The notes under the pieces: generated by a model
Told to the model about the DNA's origin: nothing
Database searches by the model: none
The model's input: only the letters and a program-made list of their open reading frames with translations
Source: Spirochaetaceae bacterium 4572_59
Lineage (GTDB): Bacteria > Spirochaetota > Spirochaetia > DSM-2461
Reading direction: 5' to 3'
NCBI GenBank assembly: GCA_002084805.1
Contig: NBMC01000021.1
Coordinates: 1 to 50,627 of the forward strand
DNA length: 50,627 nucleotides
Made by a program: the position numbers and the translations under genes
In this document: piece after piece, positions 8,879 to 17,235 of the stretch
Position numbering within the stretch: the stretch's first letter is position 1
How the letters are laid out: every line of letters begins with the position of its first letter

Positions 8879-10019
8879 ATGTTTGAAAAATTCTTAATTC
8901 CAGGTGTAGATGGCGCGGTAAGCGATGCAAGAGAAGTTTTTGCCTTACTCAGCGTTTTATTTCTATCGAACTGGGTATACAGTATTGGTGTAGCTCTGCT
9001 GGCAACTTTGGGAGGTCCGTATGATTCTCTGATTACAACAGGGATTATGCATTTATCGGCAGTTCCATTAGCATGGTTTATGCTTTCTTTTTTTAAAAAA
9101 AAATTAAAAGAAATCAGATTATAAGTGCTATCTGGTTTTTGTTTGTTCTTTTTTTATACATATTTATATTTTCGACTTTGTTTGTGTTATCTGAGTTTTT
9201 ATTAGGAAAAATCGAAATTATAGAAGTAGTTTCCACATACTGGAGTTTTTTAAGTGCTGTATTGATTGAATCAATACTAAGCGCAATCCTAACAACACTG
9301 ATCTTGTATCTCATATTACTGCAACTTGATTATGAAAAAATTGAAAAAGAAAAATTTATTTTACAACAGAGAATAAATCAAAGCAGTAAAATGAATGCCT
9401 TGGGCCAGCTTGCAGGAGGCATAGCCCATGATTTTAATAATATGCTTGGCGGAATAATGGGAGCAGCTCAATTGCTCTGCCTTCCCAAAAGGAATCTTGA
9501 CGAAAAAAGTCTAGAATATGTTGATATGATTATTGAGGCCTCAAACAGAGCGTCTGATCTTACACAAAGACTTCTTGCTTTAGGCAGAATCAAAGTAATT
9601 GAATCTTCTACAATAAACATTCATAAAGTCATTGCTGATACCGTAGAAATACTATCAAAAACTATTGATAAAAAAACATGCATTCGTGTCCATACAGATG
9701 CGACAGTATCATTGAGGGAGATCGTTCCGCCTTGCAAAACAGTCTGATGAACCTCGGGATCAATGCATCACATGCAATGATAGATGGCGGGGAACTTATC
9801 TTTTCAACAGAAAACATTTATCTGGATAAAATTTTTGAACCTTTCTTTACAACTAAGGAAAATGGGAAAGGAAGCGGAATAGGTCTTTCTTCTGTTTATG
9901 GAATTATTCAAAATCATCATGGAGCGCTTACTGTTTACAGTGAAAAGGGAGATGGTACTGTATTCCATATCTATTTACCTAATTTGGAAGTAGATGCAGA
10001 ACCCTCATTTTTTAAATGA
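8879..10019 (+). pseudogene. Broken membrane histidine kinase (frameshifts plus internal deletion)
   Basis: Three frames together encode one kinase. 8879-9124 gives the first membrane helices. After a frame change at an A9 tract (9095-9103) the next frame gives more membrane helices, then the H-box MNALGQLAGGIAHDFNNML (9391-9447). A second frame change near 9710-9717 leads to DRSALQNSLMNLGINASHAM (N box) and IFEPFFTTKENGKGSGIGL (F and G2 boxes). Between FSTENIYLD and KIFEPFF about 30 residues expected in this family are missing, including the DxGxG G1 box needed for ATP binding. The membrane part is very AT-rich. As sequenced it cannot be an active kinase. Confidence 0.8.
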
Positions 10020-10085
10020 AAATTGCTTTCACTTAATTTTTTAATATTTTCAAATCTTCGTTTATCTGTTATTAATGATAATCCT

Positions 10086-10802
10086 ATGAGTAATGCTTTT
10101 CTTAATAGAGTAAAAATTATTCTATGCCGTCCAGAAGGAGGCCTGAATGTAGGTTCAGTCTGCCGCTGTATGGAGAATATGGGCCTGAGCCGTCTGGCCA
10201 TTGTAGGTGACATTTCAGAACTGAATCTGGATCATGTTGGGAAGATGGCCATACATGCCATAGATATTTTTGACAGAGCAGAACGGTATGAATCACTTCC
10301 CGAAGCGCTCAGCCATACTGTTTTGGCTGCAGGGATTACCCGACGCAGGGGAAGCCGGAGAAAAACCTTCTCTTATCTCCCGGAAGAACTGGCCGATAAA
10401 GCCGCCGAATACAAAGAGGGGACAATCGCCCTTGTGTTTGGAAACGAGCAGAGTGGATTGAGTGACAGAGAACTGGCAGCCTGCACAGCCGCCTGCCATA
10501 TCCCCACAGAAGCGAAAAATCCATCCTTGAACCTTTCTCATGCCGTTCAGGTCCTAGCCTATGTATTCTACCTCAGAAGCGCAGAGAAAATCAGCCGCTA
10601 CATTCCTGTAGAGATGGATGTAATTGAAAACCTTAGCGAGACCATCGACACAACCCTGAAACAGATCGGTTATTACGATAAAACCGACCGCTTCGGAACA
10701 AAGCAGTATTTCAGGGATATCCTCTCCCGGGCCGGTCTGAGCCGAAAAGAAGCAGCACATATGGAAAAAGTCTTTCAGAAGATCCGCTACCTGAAAAAAT
10801 GA
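10086..10802 (+). CDS. trmJ: tRNA (cytidine/uridine-2'-O)-methyltransferase, TrmJ-type
   Basis: I choose ATG 10086 (MSNAFLNRVKIILCRPEGG) because family members begin just before this strand; this gives 238 residues, the usual TrmJ length. It is a SpoU/SPOUT knot methyltransferase: NVGSVCRCMENMG (motif 1), ALVFGNEQSGLSDRE (motif 2) and NPSLNLSHAVQVLAY (motif 3, forming the SAM-binding knot). The C-terminal helical extension is present. TrmJ methylates position 32 of the tRNA anticodon loop. Its 3' end overlaps the convergent fapA gene by 16 bases. Confidence 0.88.
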   Translation: MSNAFLNRVKIILCRPEGGLNVGSVCRCMENMGLSRLAIVGDISELNLDHVGKMAIHAIDIFDRAERYESLPEALSHTVLAAGITRRRGSRRKTFSYLPEELADKAAEYKEGTIALVFGNEQSGLSDRELAACTAACHIPTEAKNPSLNLSHAVQVLAYVFYLRSAEKISRYIPVEMDVIENLSETIDTTLKQIGYYDKTDRFGTKQYFRDILSRAGLSRKEAAHMEKVFQKIRYLKK

Positions 10803-12427
10803 ATATCTTCGGGCGGCTCAGCAGGATTGTACCCGCTCTCTTTGATCCGGCCTTCCCTGTACTGGAGCAGTGTTTTCCGGACGCCGCGCCTGTCTACAGC
10901 AAATTCAAGAAGTCCGAAACTTATTTTTGCTCCCGGATAGATCATATCCTCCACCAGTACAAAACTGTCCAGAGAGGGCAGAAGGGTTTTCCGTATTTTC
11001 TGAATTTTACGGGAGTATTCCTCTATACGCAGAGTGATGACGTTTTCTTCTCTTTCCATAATTGTTTTCTGTAGAGTCAGTTCAGGCGCTGCGGCGGGCT
11101 GAAGAACTTTTTTATTGATGTAACGGATCCTTTTATCCAGATCATCCTGCTGATCCCTCAGTTCTTCCAACTCTTTCAAAAGGTCCAGGAACTCTTCCAG
11201 TTCCGAGGGTTCCACACCAACTATCAGATTTGTTTTAGTTTCATATAAACTGCCTATAACCCGGCACTTCACCCATCCTCTGATGATTCCCAGTCCGCCG
11301 AGAATTTCACTGCGACCGCCTTCAAGAAGAAGATTACCAGAGACTTTCATGGTTGTATGAAGGATAGCAGCTGTTACGATCAAACTCCCTTTTGCCACCA
11401 GAAAGGCACTCTCTACAAATCTGGCATAGATATCACATCCGGCAATAACTTTTCCTTCCTTATCGCCATTGATACCTGCTTCCAGGATAACATTACGCCC
11501 TGCTTCGACCAAAACACGACCAACACTCTTGGCAATCTGAACATCTCCGCTGGCTTTTACAGAAAATCCATCGGCAATAGTTCCTTTGATTATGATGGAT
11601 CCTTCAAACTCCAGATTGCCCGTTTCATAATCCACATTCTGGACGGTAACAATCGGTTCGATCATAACCATGCCCTTATCCAGACGGACATTCCCATCCT
11701 CAAGGGCAAAAATGCCCCGGTCTCTCAGCTCTGTCAACTCACCTGCAAGCATGGCTTCTTCCTGGTCCATAGGACGAGCAACAACAGGTTTCCCCTTTAT
11801 ATCGAAACCATCCTTTGGCAGTACAGGGTCTTCACGCTCAGCAAGCTGTTCCCCTTTCTCTCTAAACTGAATAAAGTTCAGTTCTTTCAGATCGATACGT
11901 CCATAAGGAAGTTCTTTAAAAGGCTTTCCTCGGTCTGTATTGAACAGGTATTTTACCCGTCCTCCCCGTCCGTGAACAGGAAGAACACCCGAAGCAACGG
12001 TAATCCATCTATCATAGGATTCATGATCAATACAGTTTGTGATTGTGTTCCAGTCGATTCCGGCGCTGATCGTATTATCTTCCAGAAGATGCTCAAACTG
12101 CTCTCTTGTAACAGTTCCGCCGCCGATCCGGGGAGGATCGATTTTTACTTCAGCCTGCATAAAATCTTCACTGACACGCAGATTGAGTTGAGGGCTGAGA
12201 TGAGCACCGGTCGGCCATTCCACCAACTTTTCATGGCTCCCGTCGGCTCTTTCAATTATATCTTCGATGAATTTCATCCGGACCATGGGAATTTGCAGAA
12301 GCTTCATTCTGTTAACTACTTCCTCGGCAAAAACTCTATCCTCCGGCCGGGAGGGAGGGAAGACTCTGAGAACTGCGTATCCGTTTCTATAGTATATACT
12401 GAATCGTTCTTTATGCTTTGCGGACAT
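10787..12427 (-). CDS. fapA: FapA-type (DUF342) protein
   Basis: The likely start is ATG 12427 (MSAKHKERFSIYYRNG), since the upstream alternative at 12448 is a TTG without support. This gives about 546 residues. The protein matches the FapA/DUF342 architecture: an N-terminal region with WNTITNCI and VASGVLPVHGRGGRVKYLF, a central right-handed beta-helix of repeated strands (about residues 245-420) and a C-terminal helical coil (about 430-500). FapA proteins are called flagellar assembly protein A and are widespread in spirochaetes and clostridia; their biochemical role is unclear. It lies just downstream of the TRAP permease, behind a terminator-like hairpin. It ends in TAG. Confidence 0.85.
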   Translation of the reverse strand: MSAKHKERFSIYYRNGYAVLRVFPPSRPEDRVFAEEVVNRMKLLQIPMVRMKFIEDIIERADGSHEKLVEWPTGAHLSPQLNLRVSEDFMQAEVKIDPPRIGGGTVTREQFEHLLEDNTISAGIDWNTITNCIDHESYDRWITVASGVLPVHGRGGRVKYLFNTDRGKPFKELPYGRIDLKELNFIQFREKGEQLAEREDPVLPKDGFDIKGKPVVARPMDQEEAMLAGELTELRDRGIFALEDGNVRLDKGMVMIEPIVTVQNVDYETGNLEFEGSIIIKGTIADGFSVKASGDVQIAKSVGRVLVEAGRNVILEAGINGDKEGKVIAGCDIYARFVESAFLVAKGSLIVTAAILHTTMKVSGNLLLEGGRSEILGGLGIIRGWVKCRVIGSLYETKTNLIVGVEPSELEEFLDLLKELEELRDQQDDLDKRIRYINKKVLQPAAAPELTLQKTIMEREENVITLRIEEYSRKIQKIRKTLLPSLDSFVLVEDMIYPGAKISFGLLEFAVDRRGVRKTLLQYREGRIKESGYNPAEPPEDIHFFR

Positions 12428-12446
12428 CAGTTGAATTGTAAAACAC

Positions 12447-12472
12447 AAGCCGGAGATTCACAAGCCCGGCTT
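12447..12472 (-). terminator. Hairpin after the TRAP transporter genes
   Basis: CCGGCTT at 12466-12472 pairs with AAGCCGG at 12447-12453 across a 12-base loop. On the minus strand it is followed by GTGTTTT. It lies between the TRAP permease stop and the fapA start, so it may end or attenuate the transporter transcript. The T-run is weak. Confidence 0.45.
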
Positions 12473-12483
12473 GAATATGAATA

Positions 12484-14556
12484 TCATGCACCGACTCTTT
12501 TTATTCTCATCCTTTGATTCAGATAAACAAAAACCATCAGGCTCATACCAGCTATGTTGACAAAGTATGAGGGAAGATTGGGCATATGCAGCCAGGAGTT
12601 AAAAAGATCCGCTCTCAATAAGGTCAATGTAACAAGAGCCAGCAGTACAGCGTCGTACCATTTATTTTTTCCTGCAAAGAATCCCTGAGTCAGGGCTGCA
12701 AAAGCAAACATGGCAAAAAGTGCAGCTATAAAGATCCAGATAGCATAGAAGACACTGTCTACACCGATAAGCAGCAGATCTGTATTGAAAATAAACATAA
12801 AAGGCAGTATGGCCGTTCTGATATCATAGGTAAATCCCTGAATTCCGGTCTTGATCGGATCGGATTTGGCAATTGCAGCAGCCGCGAATGCGGCCAAACC
12901 GACAGGCGGGGTATCATCTGCCAGTATTCCGAAGAAAAAGACAAAAAGATGTGCTGCTATAAGTGGAATGATGATGCCGTTTCGCTCTCCCAGTGTCAGA
13001 ATAACCGGAGCAGTTAGAGAGGCCATAACGATATAATTGGCCGTAGTAGGAAGTCCCATTCCCAGAATCAGACTGGCAATTGCTGTAATAATTAGAATCA
13101 GGAGAAAGTTTCCACCGGACAGGACTTCAATAACTTCAGTAATGATTCCTCCTAAACCAAGGGTTACCACACCAACTATGATACCGGCAGAAGCAACGGC
13201 CACACCGATTCCCATCATATTCTTTCCACCTGCCTCAAGAGAAGTCACAATCTGATACAGGGCATGCCTGAGAGCCTTTCCATAAGACTGATTCTTCTTA
13301 TGAGCCTTATAGAGGTTCTGAAGAAAAATCAGAACAGTCAGAGCCGTAATAGCCCTGAATGCAGCCAGTGCGGGAGAGTGACGGAATACAACCAGCTCTA
13401 CAATCAGAAAAACAAGAGGAATCAGAAAGTGCATTCCCGCAACAAAGGTTGGCCAGAACTTAGGAAGATCAGCCCGGGGAATCCCTTTCAGGCCCAGCTT
13501 AGATGCTTCCAGGTGAGTAATATACATTAGCGCAATATAGGAAACTACCGCAGGAATAAAAGCAGCCCGGATTACCTCTACATATTCCAGATTACAGTAC
13601 TCGGCAATAATAAAGGCAGCTGCTCCCATAATGGGAGGCATGAGCTGACCATTGGTACTACAGGCAACCTCGACGGCAGCAGCTTTGTGAGCCGGATATC
13701 CCACGCTCTTCATCAGGGGAATGGTAAATGTACCAGTCGTTACCGTATTGGCAATACTGGATCCTGAAACCATACCGGTCAGACCGCTGGCCAGAACAGC
13801 CGCTTTTGCCGGTCCACCTTTAAAGCCTCCCAGCAGACTGAATGCCAGGTCTACAAAGTACTTTCCTGCACCGGCCTTATCCAGCATGGCACCGAAAAGC
13901 ACGAAGAGAAACACTATGGTAGCGGAAACATCCAGTGGAACACCGAAAACCCCTTCGGTAGAAAGGGTAATCTGACCAATAAAGCGTTTCAGAGAAACAC
14001 CCTTGAAAGCCAGAACAGAAGGCATATAGGGACCGAAAAAACTATAGAGAATAAAAACTATGGCGACGATAGGCAGCGCAGGCCCCAATGAGCGTCTGGC
14101 AGCCTCCAGGAGTAGACCAACCAGCATCACACCGAAAAGAATATCGCGGAATATGGGTTTCCCCTGACGTCCGCTGATACCCACATAATCTATGGCGATA
14201 TACAGGGCCAGCACTGTGGCGGCAATGGTTATAATGATATCGACAGCACTATAGCGATCGTTGTTAGCAAAATAATTCAAAAAACGGTTTTTTTTCTGCT
14301 TTTTAAAAAGCGGATGACTCAGAAAAACCAGACAGATGGCAAATGCCAGGTGAATGGCGCGTACAATTGTACTTTCAAGCAGTATAAAAGATGAAATGAG
14401 TAACTGAAATATGGACCAGGATACGGCAATAGAAGGAATCAGCCACATAGACCAGCCTGATTTTATATTCCTGGTACCCCCTTCCGCTTCATCTACGATC
14501 TGCTGGGCTTTTTCAAGATCCGCATCACTTTGTTCAATTTCTAATTCTTTTATCAT
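12484..14556 (-). CDS. TRAP transporter, fused 4TM/12TM permease (TAXI type)
   Basis: This 690-residue membrane protein joins the small DctQ-like part (N-terminal membrane helices to about residue 190) and the large DctM-like part, as usual for TAXI-TRAP systems. Typical motifs include ASGLTGMVSGSSIANTVTTG (about 257) and ILGMGLPTTANYIV (about 505). It moves an organic acid or similar solute inward, driven by an ion gradient, taking substrate from the TAXI binding protein encoded just upstream. It starts at ATG 14556 with a weak ribosome binding site, after an intercistronic hairpin. The substrate cannot be deduced. Confidence 0.93.
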   Translation of the reverse strand: MIKELEIEQSDADLEKAQQIVDEAEGGTRNIKSGWSMWLIPSIAVSWSIFQLLISSFILLESTIVRAIHLAFAICLVFLSHPLFKKQKKNRFLNYFANNDRYSAVDIIITIAATVLALYIAIDYVGISGRQGKPIFRDILFGVMLVGLLLEAARRSLGPALPIVAIVFILYSFFGPYMPSVLAFKGVSLKRFIGQITLSTEGVFGVPLDVSATIVFLFVLFGAMLDKAGAGKYFVDLAFSLLGGFKGGPAKAAVLASGLTGMVSGSSIANTVTTGTFTIPLMKSVGYPAHKAAAVEVACSTNGQLMPPIMGAAAFIIAEYCNLEYVEVIRAAFIPAVVSYIALMYITHLEASKLGLKGIPRADLPKFWPTFVAGMHFLIPLVFLIVELVVFRHSPALAAFRAITALTVLIFLQNLYKAHKKNQSYGKALRHALYQIVTSLEAGGKNMMGIGVAVASAGIIVGVVTLGLGGIITEVIEVLSGGNFLLILIITAIASLILGMGLPTTANYIVMASLTAPVILTLGERNGIIIPLIAAHLFVFFFGILADDTPPVGLAAFAAAAIAKSDPIKTGIQGFTYDIRTAILPFMFIFNTDLLLIGVDSVFYAIWIFIAALFAMFAFAALTQGFFAGKNKWYDAVLLALVTLTLLRADLFNSWLHMPNLPSYFVNIAGMSLMVFVYLNQRMRIKRVGA

Positions 14557-14591
14557 GAGAGAAAGATTCCTTTAGTTCTAAGACCATATGG

Positions 14592-14625
14592 ATAAAACCT
14601 GTCCCCCGGAGGAAACAGATTTTAT
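14592..14625 (-). promoter_or_regulatory. Intercistronic hairpin between TAXI receptor and permease
   Basis: ATAAAACCTGT (14592-14602) and ACAGATTTTAT (14615-14625) form an 11-bp stem with a 12-base loop. In the minus-strand RNA the one mismatch becomes a G-U pair. It lacks a T-run after the stem. Such hairpins often stabilise the receptor mRNA and lower permease expression; here that role is inferred. Confidence 0.5.
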
Positions 14626-14649
14626 TCAAGCTTTTTTTAAAACAGCAGC

Positions 14650-15639
14650 TTATTTCAGGCCGGCTTCTTTGAAGTATTTCATTGCTCCGTCATGAATAGG
14701 AGCAGAAAGACCATCCAGCATGCTTTCTGCAGTCAGAACGGCAAAGGCGGGGTGGAGTTTCTTGAAATCATCCAGGTTTTCGAAGACTTCTTTGGTAATA
14801 GCGTAAACAACATCGTCGGGGACATCTGATGATGTACACAGAGTTGCTTTGACACCAAAAGTCTGAACATCACCGTCATTGCTTGCATTGGGATACTCTT
14901 TAACAGGAATAAAAGAAGCTGCGTAAAAAGGAAACAATTTCAGAAGACTGTCAGTTTCAGTAATGGCTACGAAATGGGCTTTTCTGGAACCGGAAGTAGC
15001 TTCTTTGAAAGATCCGTTAGGATGTCCCACTGTATAAAAATAGGCATCAATCCGACCATCCTGCAACATTTTTGCAGCTTCAGCAGGTTTCAGACCTTCT
15101 GCTTTTATATCTTTTTCCCAATCGATTCCGTATACTTCCATTATATCAATGGCATTTCCTCTCTGACCGGAACCGGGTGCACCGATATTGATGATTTTAC
15201 CTTTGATATCTTCAAAGTTCTGAATACCGGAATCATCAGCTGCCAGCATGGTTACAGATTCGGGATGAATAGAGAAGACAGCTCTCAGTTTATCCTGAGC
15301 ACCGACGTCTTTCCAGTCTGCCATGCCCTTGAAAGCCTGATACTGCCTATCTGACTGTACGATACCGAATTCAAGATCTCCTGCCAGGATTGCGTTCACA
15401 TTGAAAACAGATCCAGCTGTAGATTCTACAGTTGCTTTTATGCCATAGGAATCAAATTTCTGGTTGACCATTTTACTGATAGCACCACCTGTAGGGTAAT
15501 ACACACCAGTAACGCCCCCTGTTCCAATCGTTACAAATGTTCGTTTTGCCGCTCCGGCACCCTCATCTTTTTTTTCACAGCCCAGAAAGAGCACCGTGAA
15601 AATTAGAGCCATAGCAACAATACTGAATGCTTTTTTCAT
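14650..15639 (-). CDS. TAXI-family TRAP solute-binding lipoprotein
   Basis: This 329-residue protein begins at ATG 15639 behind a strong GGAGG site. It has a signal peptide with lipobox LFLGC (Cys 21), so it is probably lipid-anchored in the periplasm. The mature part begins FVTIGTGGVTGVYYPTGGAI, the hallmark of TAXI receptors, and continues with the two-lobe periplasmic-binding fold (GIVQSDRQYQAFKG, INIGAPGSGQRGNA). It delivers an unknown solute (characterised relatives take glutamate/glutamine or other small acids) to the fused permease downstream. A promoter with good -35 and -10 boxes is visible upstream. Confidence 0.93.
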   Translation of the reverse strand: MKKAFSIVAMALIFTVLFLGCEKKDEGAGAAKRTFVTIGTGGVTGVYYPTGGAISKMVNQKFDSYGIKATVESTAGSVFNVNAILAGDLEFGIVQSDRQYQAFKGMADWKDVGAQDKLRAVFSIHPESVTMLAADDSGIQNFEDIKGKIINIGAPGSGQRGNAIDIMEVYGIDWEKDIKAEGLKPAEAAKMLQDGRIDAYFYTVGHPNGSFKEATSGSRKAHFVAITETDSLLKLFPFYAASFIPVKEYPNASNDGDVQTFGVKATLCTSSDVPDDVVYAITKEVFENLDDFKKLHPAFAVLTAESMLDGLSAPIHDGAMKYFKEAGLK

Positions 15640-15707
15640 TCTTAAGTTCCTCCAAATTGATGTTTTATATTCAATGGTTAATAACGGATGATATTGAAGT
15701 CCCGGTT

Positions 15708-15736
15708 ATTTTAGTATATGATAGAATAGATGTAAA
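15708..15736 (-). promoter_or_regulatory. Likely sigma-70-type promoter of the TRAP-TAXI operon
   Basis: Read on the minus strand, TTTACA (15736-15731) and TAAAAT (15713-15708) are separated by 17 bases, near the vegetative consensus. It lies about 70 bases upstream of the receptor start. Confidence 0.5.
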
Positions 15737-15898
15737 ATAGTACATTAAGTTCCGGTAATATGCAAGAAGATGAATAAAAATACATCTGCTTCCTTTTTAT
15801 CCATGTTTTTTATGCCATTTATTCTGTTTTTGCATCAAATAAATCAACATTTTTTCAGCTCTCACTTTTTGTGAACAGAAACTATCTCTCCTTAATGA

Positions 15899-15927
15899 TT
15901 GATTAAGTTAAAATTTATTTATATTAT
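15899..15927 (+). promoter_or_regulatory. Likely sigma-70-type promoter of the DRTGG-like gene
   Basis: TTGATT (15899-15904) and TATTAT (15922-15927) are 17 bases apart, and an AGGAG site follows before ATG 15950. Together with the divergent TRAP promoter this accounts for much of the 310-base gap between the two genes; the rest is AT-rich, and I see nothing else in it. Confidence 0.5.
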
Positions 15928-15949
15928 TTAAAGTATATCAGGAGTGATA

Positions 15950-16291
15950 ATGAAATTAGAAGAGATTCTGAAAGTCAGCGAAGCTGAGCTTATCAGCGGT
16001 TCCCTTGACGACAGAGACATAATTTGTGCCTTCAGCTCAGATCTGATGAGTGATGTATTAACCGTAGAAGTGGATGACGCTATTCTTATTACTGGTTTGA
16101 CTAATATTCAGGCTATTCGTACAGCAGAAATGGCTGATATTTCCTGTATCCTCTTTGTAAGAGATAAAGAGATTACTCCCAATATGATCAGACTTGCTGA
16201 AGAAAGTAATATTCTGATTATGAAATCCCGCCATGCCATGTTTACAGTCTGTGGCAATCTTTTTAATAAGGGTCTTAAAGCTGTTTATTGA
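15950..16291 (+). CDS. Small DRTGG-like domain protein
   Basis: The start at ATG 15950 is favoured by CAGGAGTGATA upstream; a GTG at 15944 is less well placed. The 113-residue cytosolic protein (MKLEEILKVSEAELISG...) resembles the DRTGG domain found in some phosphotransacetylases and beside HPr kinase-like proteins. Supporting features are the alternating strand-helix pattern, SDLMSDVL, ILITGLTNIQAIRTAEMADI and a conserved-looking C-terminal NILIMKSRHAMFTVCGNLF. In anaerobes such stand-alone proteins often sit near hydrogenase or serine-kinase-like genes, but none is visible here. Function is unknown. Its 3' end overlaps the convergent dus gene by seven bases. Confidence 0.65.
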   Translation: MKLEEILKVSEAELISGSLDDRDIICAFSSDLMSDVLTVEVDDAILITGLTNIQAIRTAEMADISCILFVRDKEITPNMIRLAEESNILIMKSRHAMFTVCGNLFNKGLKAVY

Positions 16292-17223
16292 AATAAATGT
16301 GTCATAAAGCGGAAGAATTCCTCTTCTGTATGAATTGATCTTATTTTTTTAACCAGAATTTCTTTATCTTCCAAACCCTTAATCACAAAAAAAAGAAAAC
16401 TCTTGATCCGCCCTATTCTATGGCCTTCTATGGGAATAGTCTTTTTATAGGAAATGTATAAACTTTCCAGAAAAATACGGAATCGTTCCTTCTGAACAAC
16501 AGAGGATATTCCCTTTCCCTTGATTAAATCAGGGAGAAAAGGATTCTGAATAAGACCTCTACCGATCATCCAGCCAGAAACAGAAGGAAATCGTTCTTTC
16601 AATTTAACAAAATCATCCTGACAAAGAATATCTCCATTATAGATAAGAGGGATATCTGTTATCTCCGCGATGGTTGCAAATCCTTCCAGATCAGGAGACC
16701 CTCTATACATAGCAGAACCGAGACGGGGATGGCAAATCAGCTCTTTCAGGGGATATCCTTTCAGCCGTGAAACCAGATCGAAGGATTCTTCTGCTCTATA
16801 CATTCCGAGACGGATTTTCAGAGAAACCTTAAGAGACAAACAAGGCAGAACATAATCAAGCAGTTTCAGAATATCCTCTGTTCGCGGAAGCATCCCTGCC
16901 CCCTTTCCCTTGTTAACAACCCCTTTAGAGGGACATCCCAGGTTCCAGTTCACATCCTCATAAGAGGCATCTTCCAGAGCCCTTCCTGCTATAAGAAAGG
17001 ATTCAGGGGTAGAGACGAGAAGCTGTGGAATTTCGGGAACTTTAGAACTGCCGGGAGGAGCCACATCTCGCAATACCTTCCGGGGGACACGAACGACCTT
17101 GTCCGGAATGGGAAGGAAGGGCGCGAGTGCTGCATCAAGCCCGTCAAAATGTTCATAGTAACAATTTCTGAAAACTGAATCTGTCATCCCCTCCAGGGGA
17201 GCCAGTATTATCCGGGGATTCAT
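16285..17223 (-). CDS. tRNA-dihydrouridine synthase
   Basis: This 312-residue TIM-barrel flavoprotein begins with MNPRIILAPLEGMTDSVFRN, the FMN-binding start of Dus enzymes. It carries VNWNLGCPSKGVVNKGKGAGML (about residues 93-114, catalytic Cys in LGCPS). Further conserved segments are LKIRLGMY, ELICHPR, PLIYNGDI and GWMIGRGLIQNPFL. Dus enzymes reduce specific uridines in tRNA to dihydrouridine with NADPH. The sequence looks closest to the DusC/DusA-like branch, but I would not assign a position. The HD-GYP gene ends 12 bases upstream of its start, so the two are probably an operon. Confidence 0.9.
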   Translation of the reverse strand: MNPRIILAPLEGMTDSVFRNCYYEHFDGLDAALAPFLPIPDKVVRVPRKVLRDVAPPGSSKVPEIPQLLVSTPESFLIAGRALEDASYEDVNWNLGCPSKGVVNKGKGAGMLPRTEDILKLLDYVLPCLSLKVSLKIRLGMYRAEESFDLVSRLKGYPLKELICHPRLGSAMYRGSPDLEGFATIAEITDIPLIYNGDILCQDDFVKLKERFPSVSGWMIGRGLIQNPFLPDLIKGKGISSVVQKERFRIFLESLYISYKKTIPIEGHRIGRIKSFLFFVIKGLEDKEILVKKIRSIHTEEEFFRFMTHLFQ

Positions 17224-17235
17224 AAATGGAGAAGA

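Noticed and set aside
9095..9103. A9 tract as a programmed -1 frameshift site in the kinase
   Set aside because: It would join the membrane helices to the kinase, but the gene is also broken downstream, so decay or sequence error explains it better.
11357..12517. Long plus-strand open frame of 386 codons
   Set aside because: It lies antisense to fapA, whose product has clear family motifs. The frame's translation is low in protein-like patterns and lacks a ribosome binding site.
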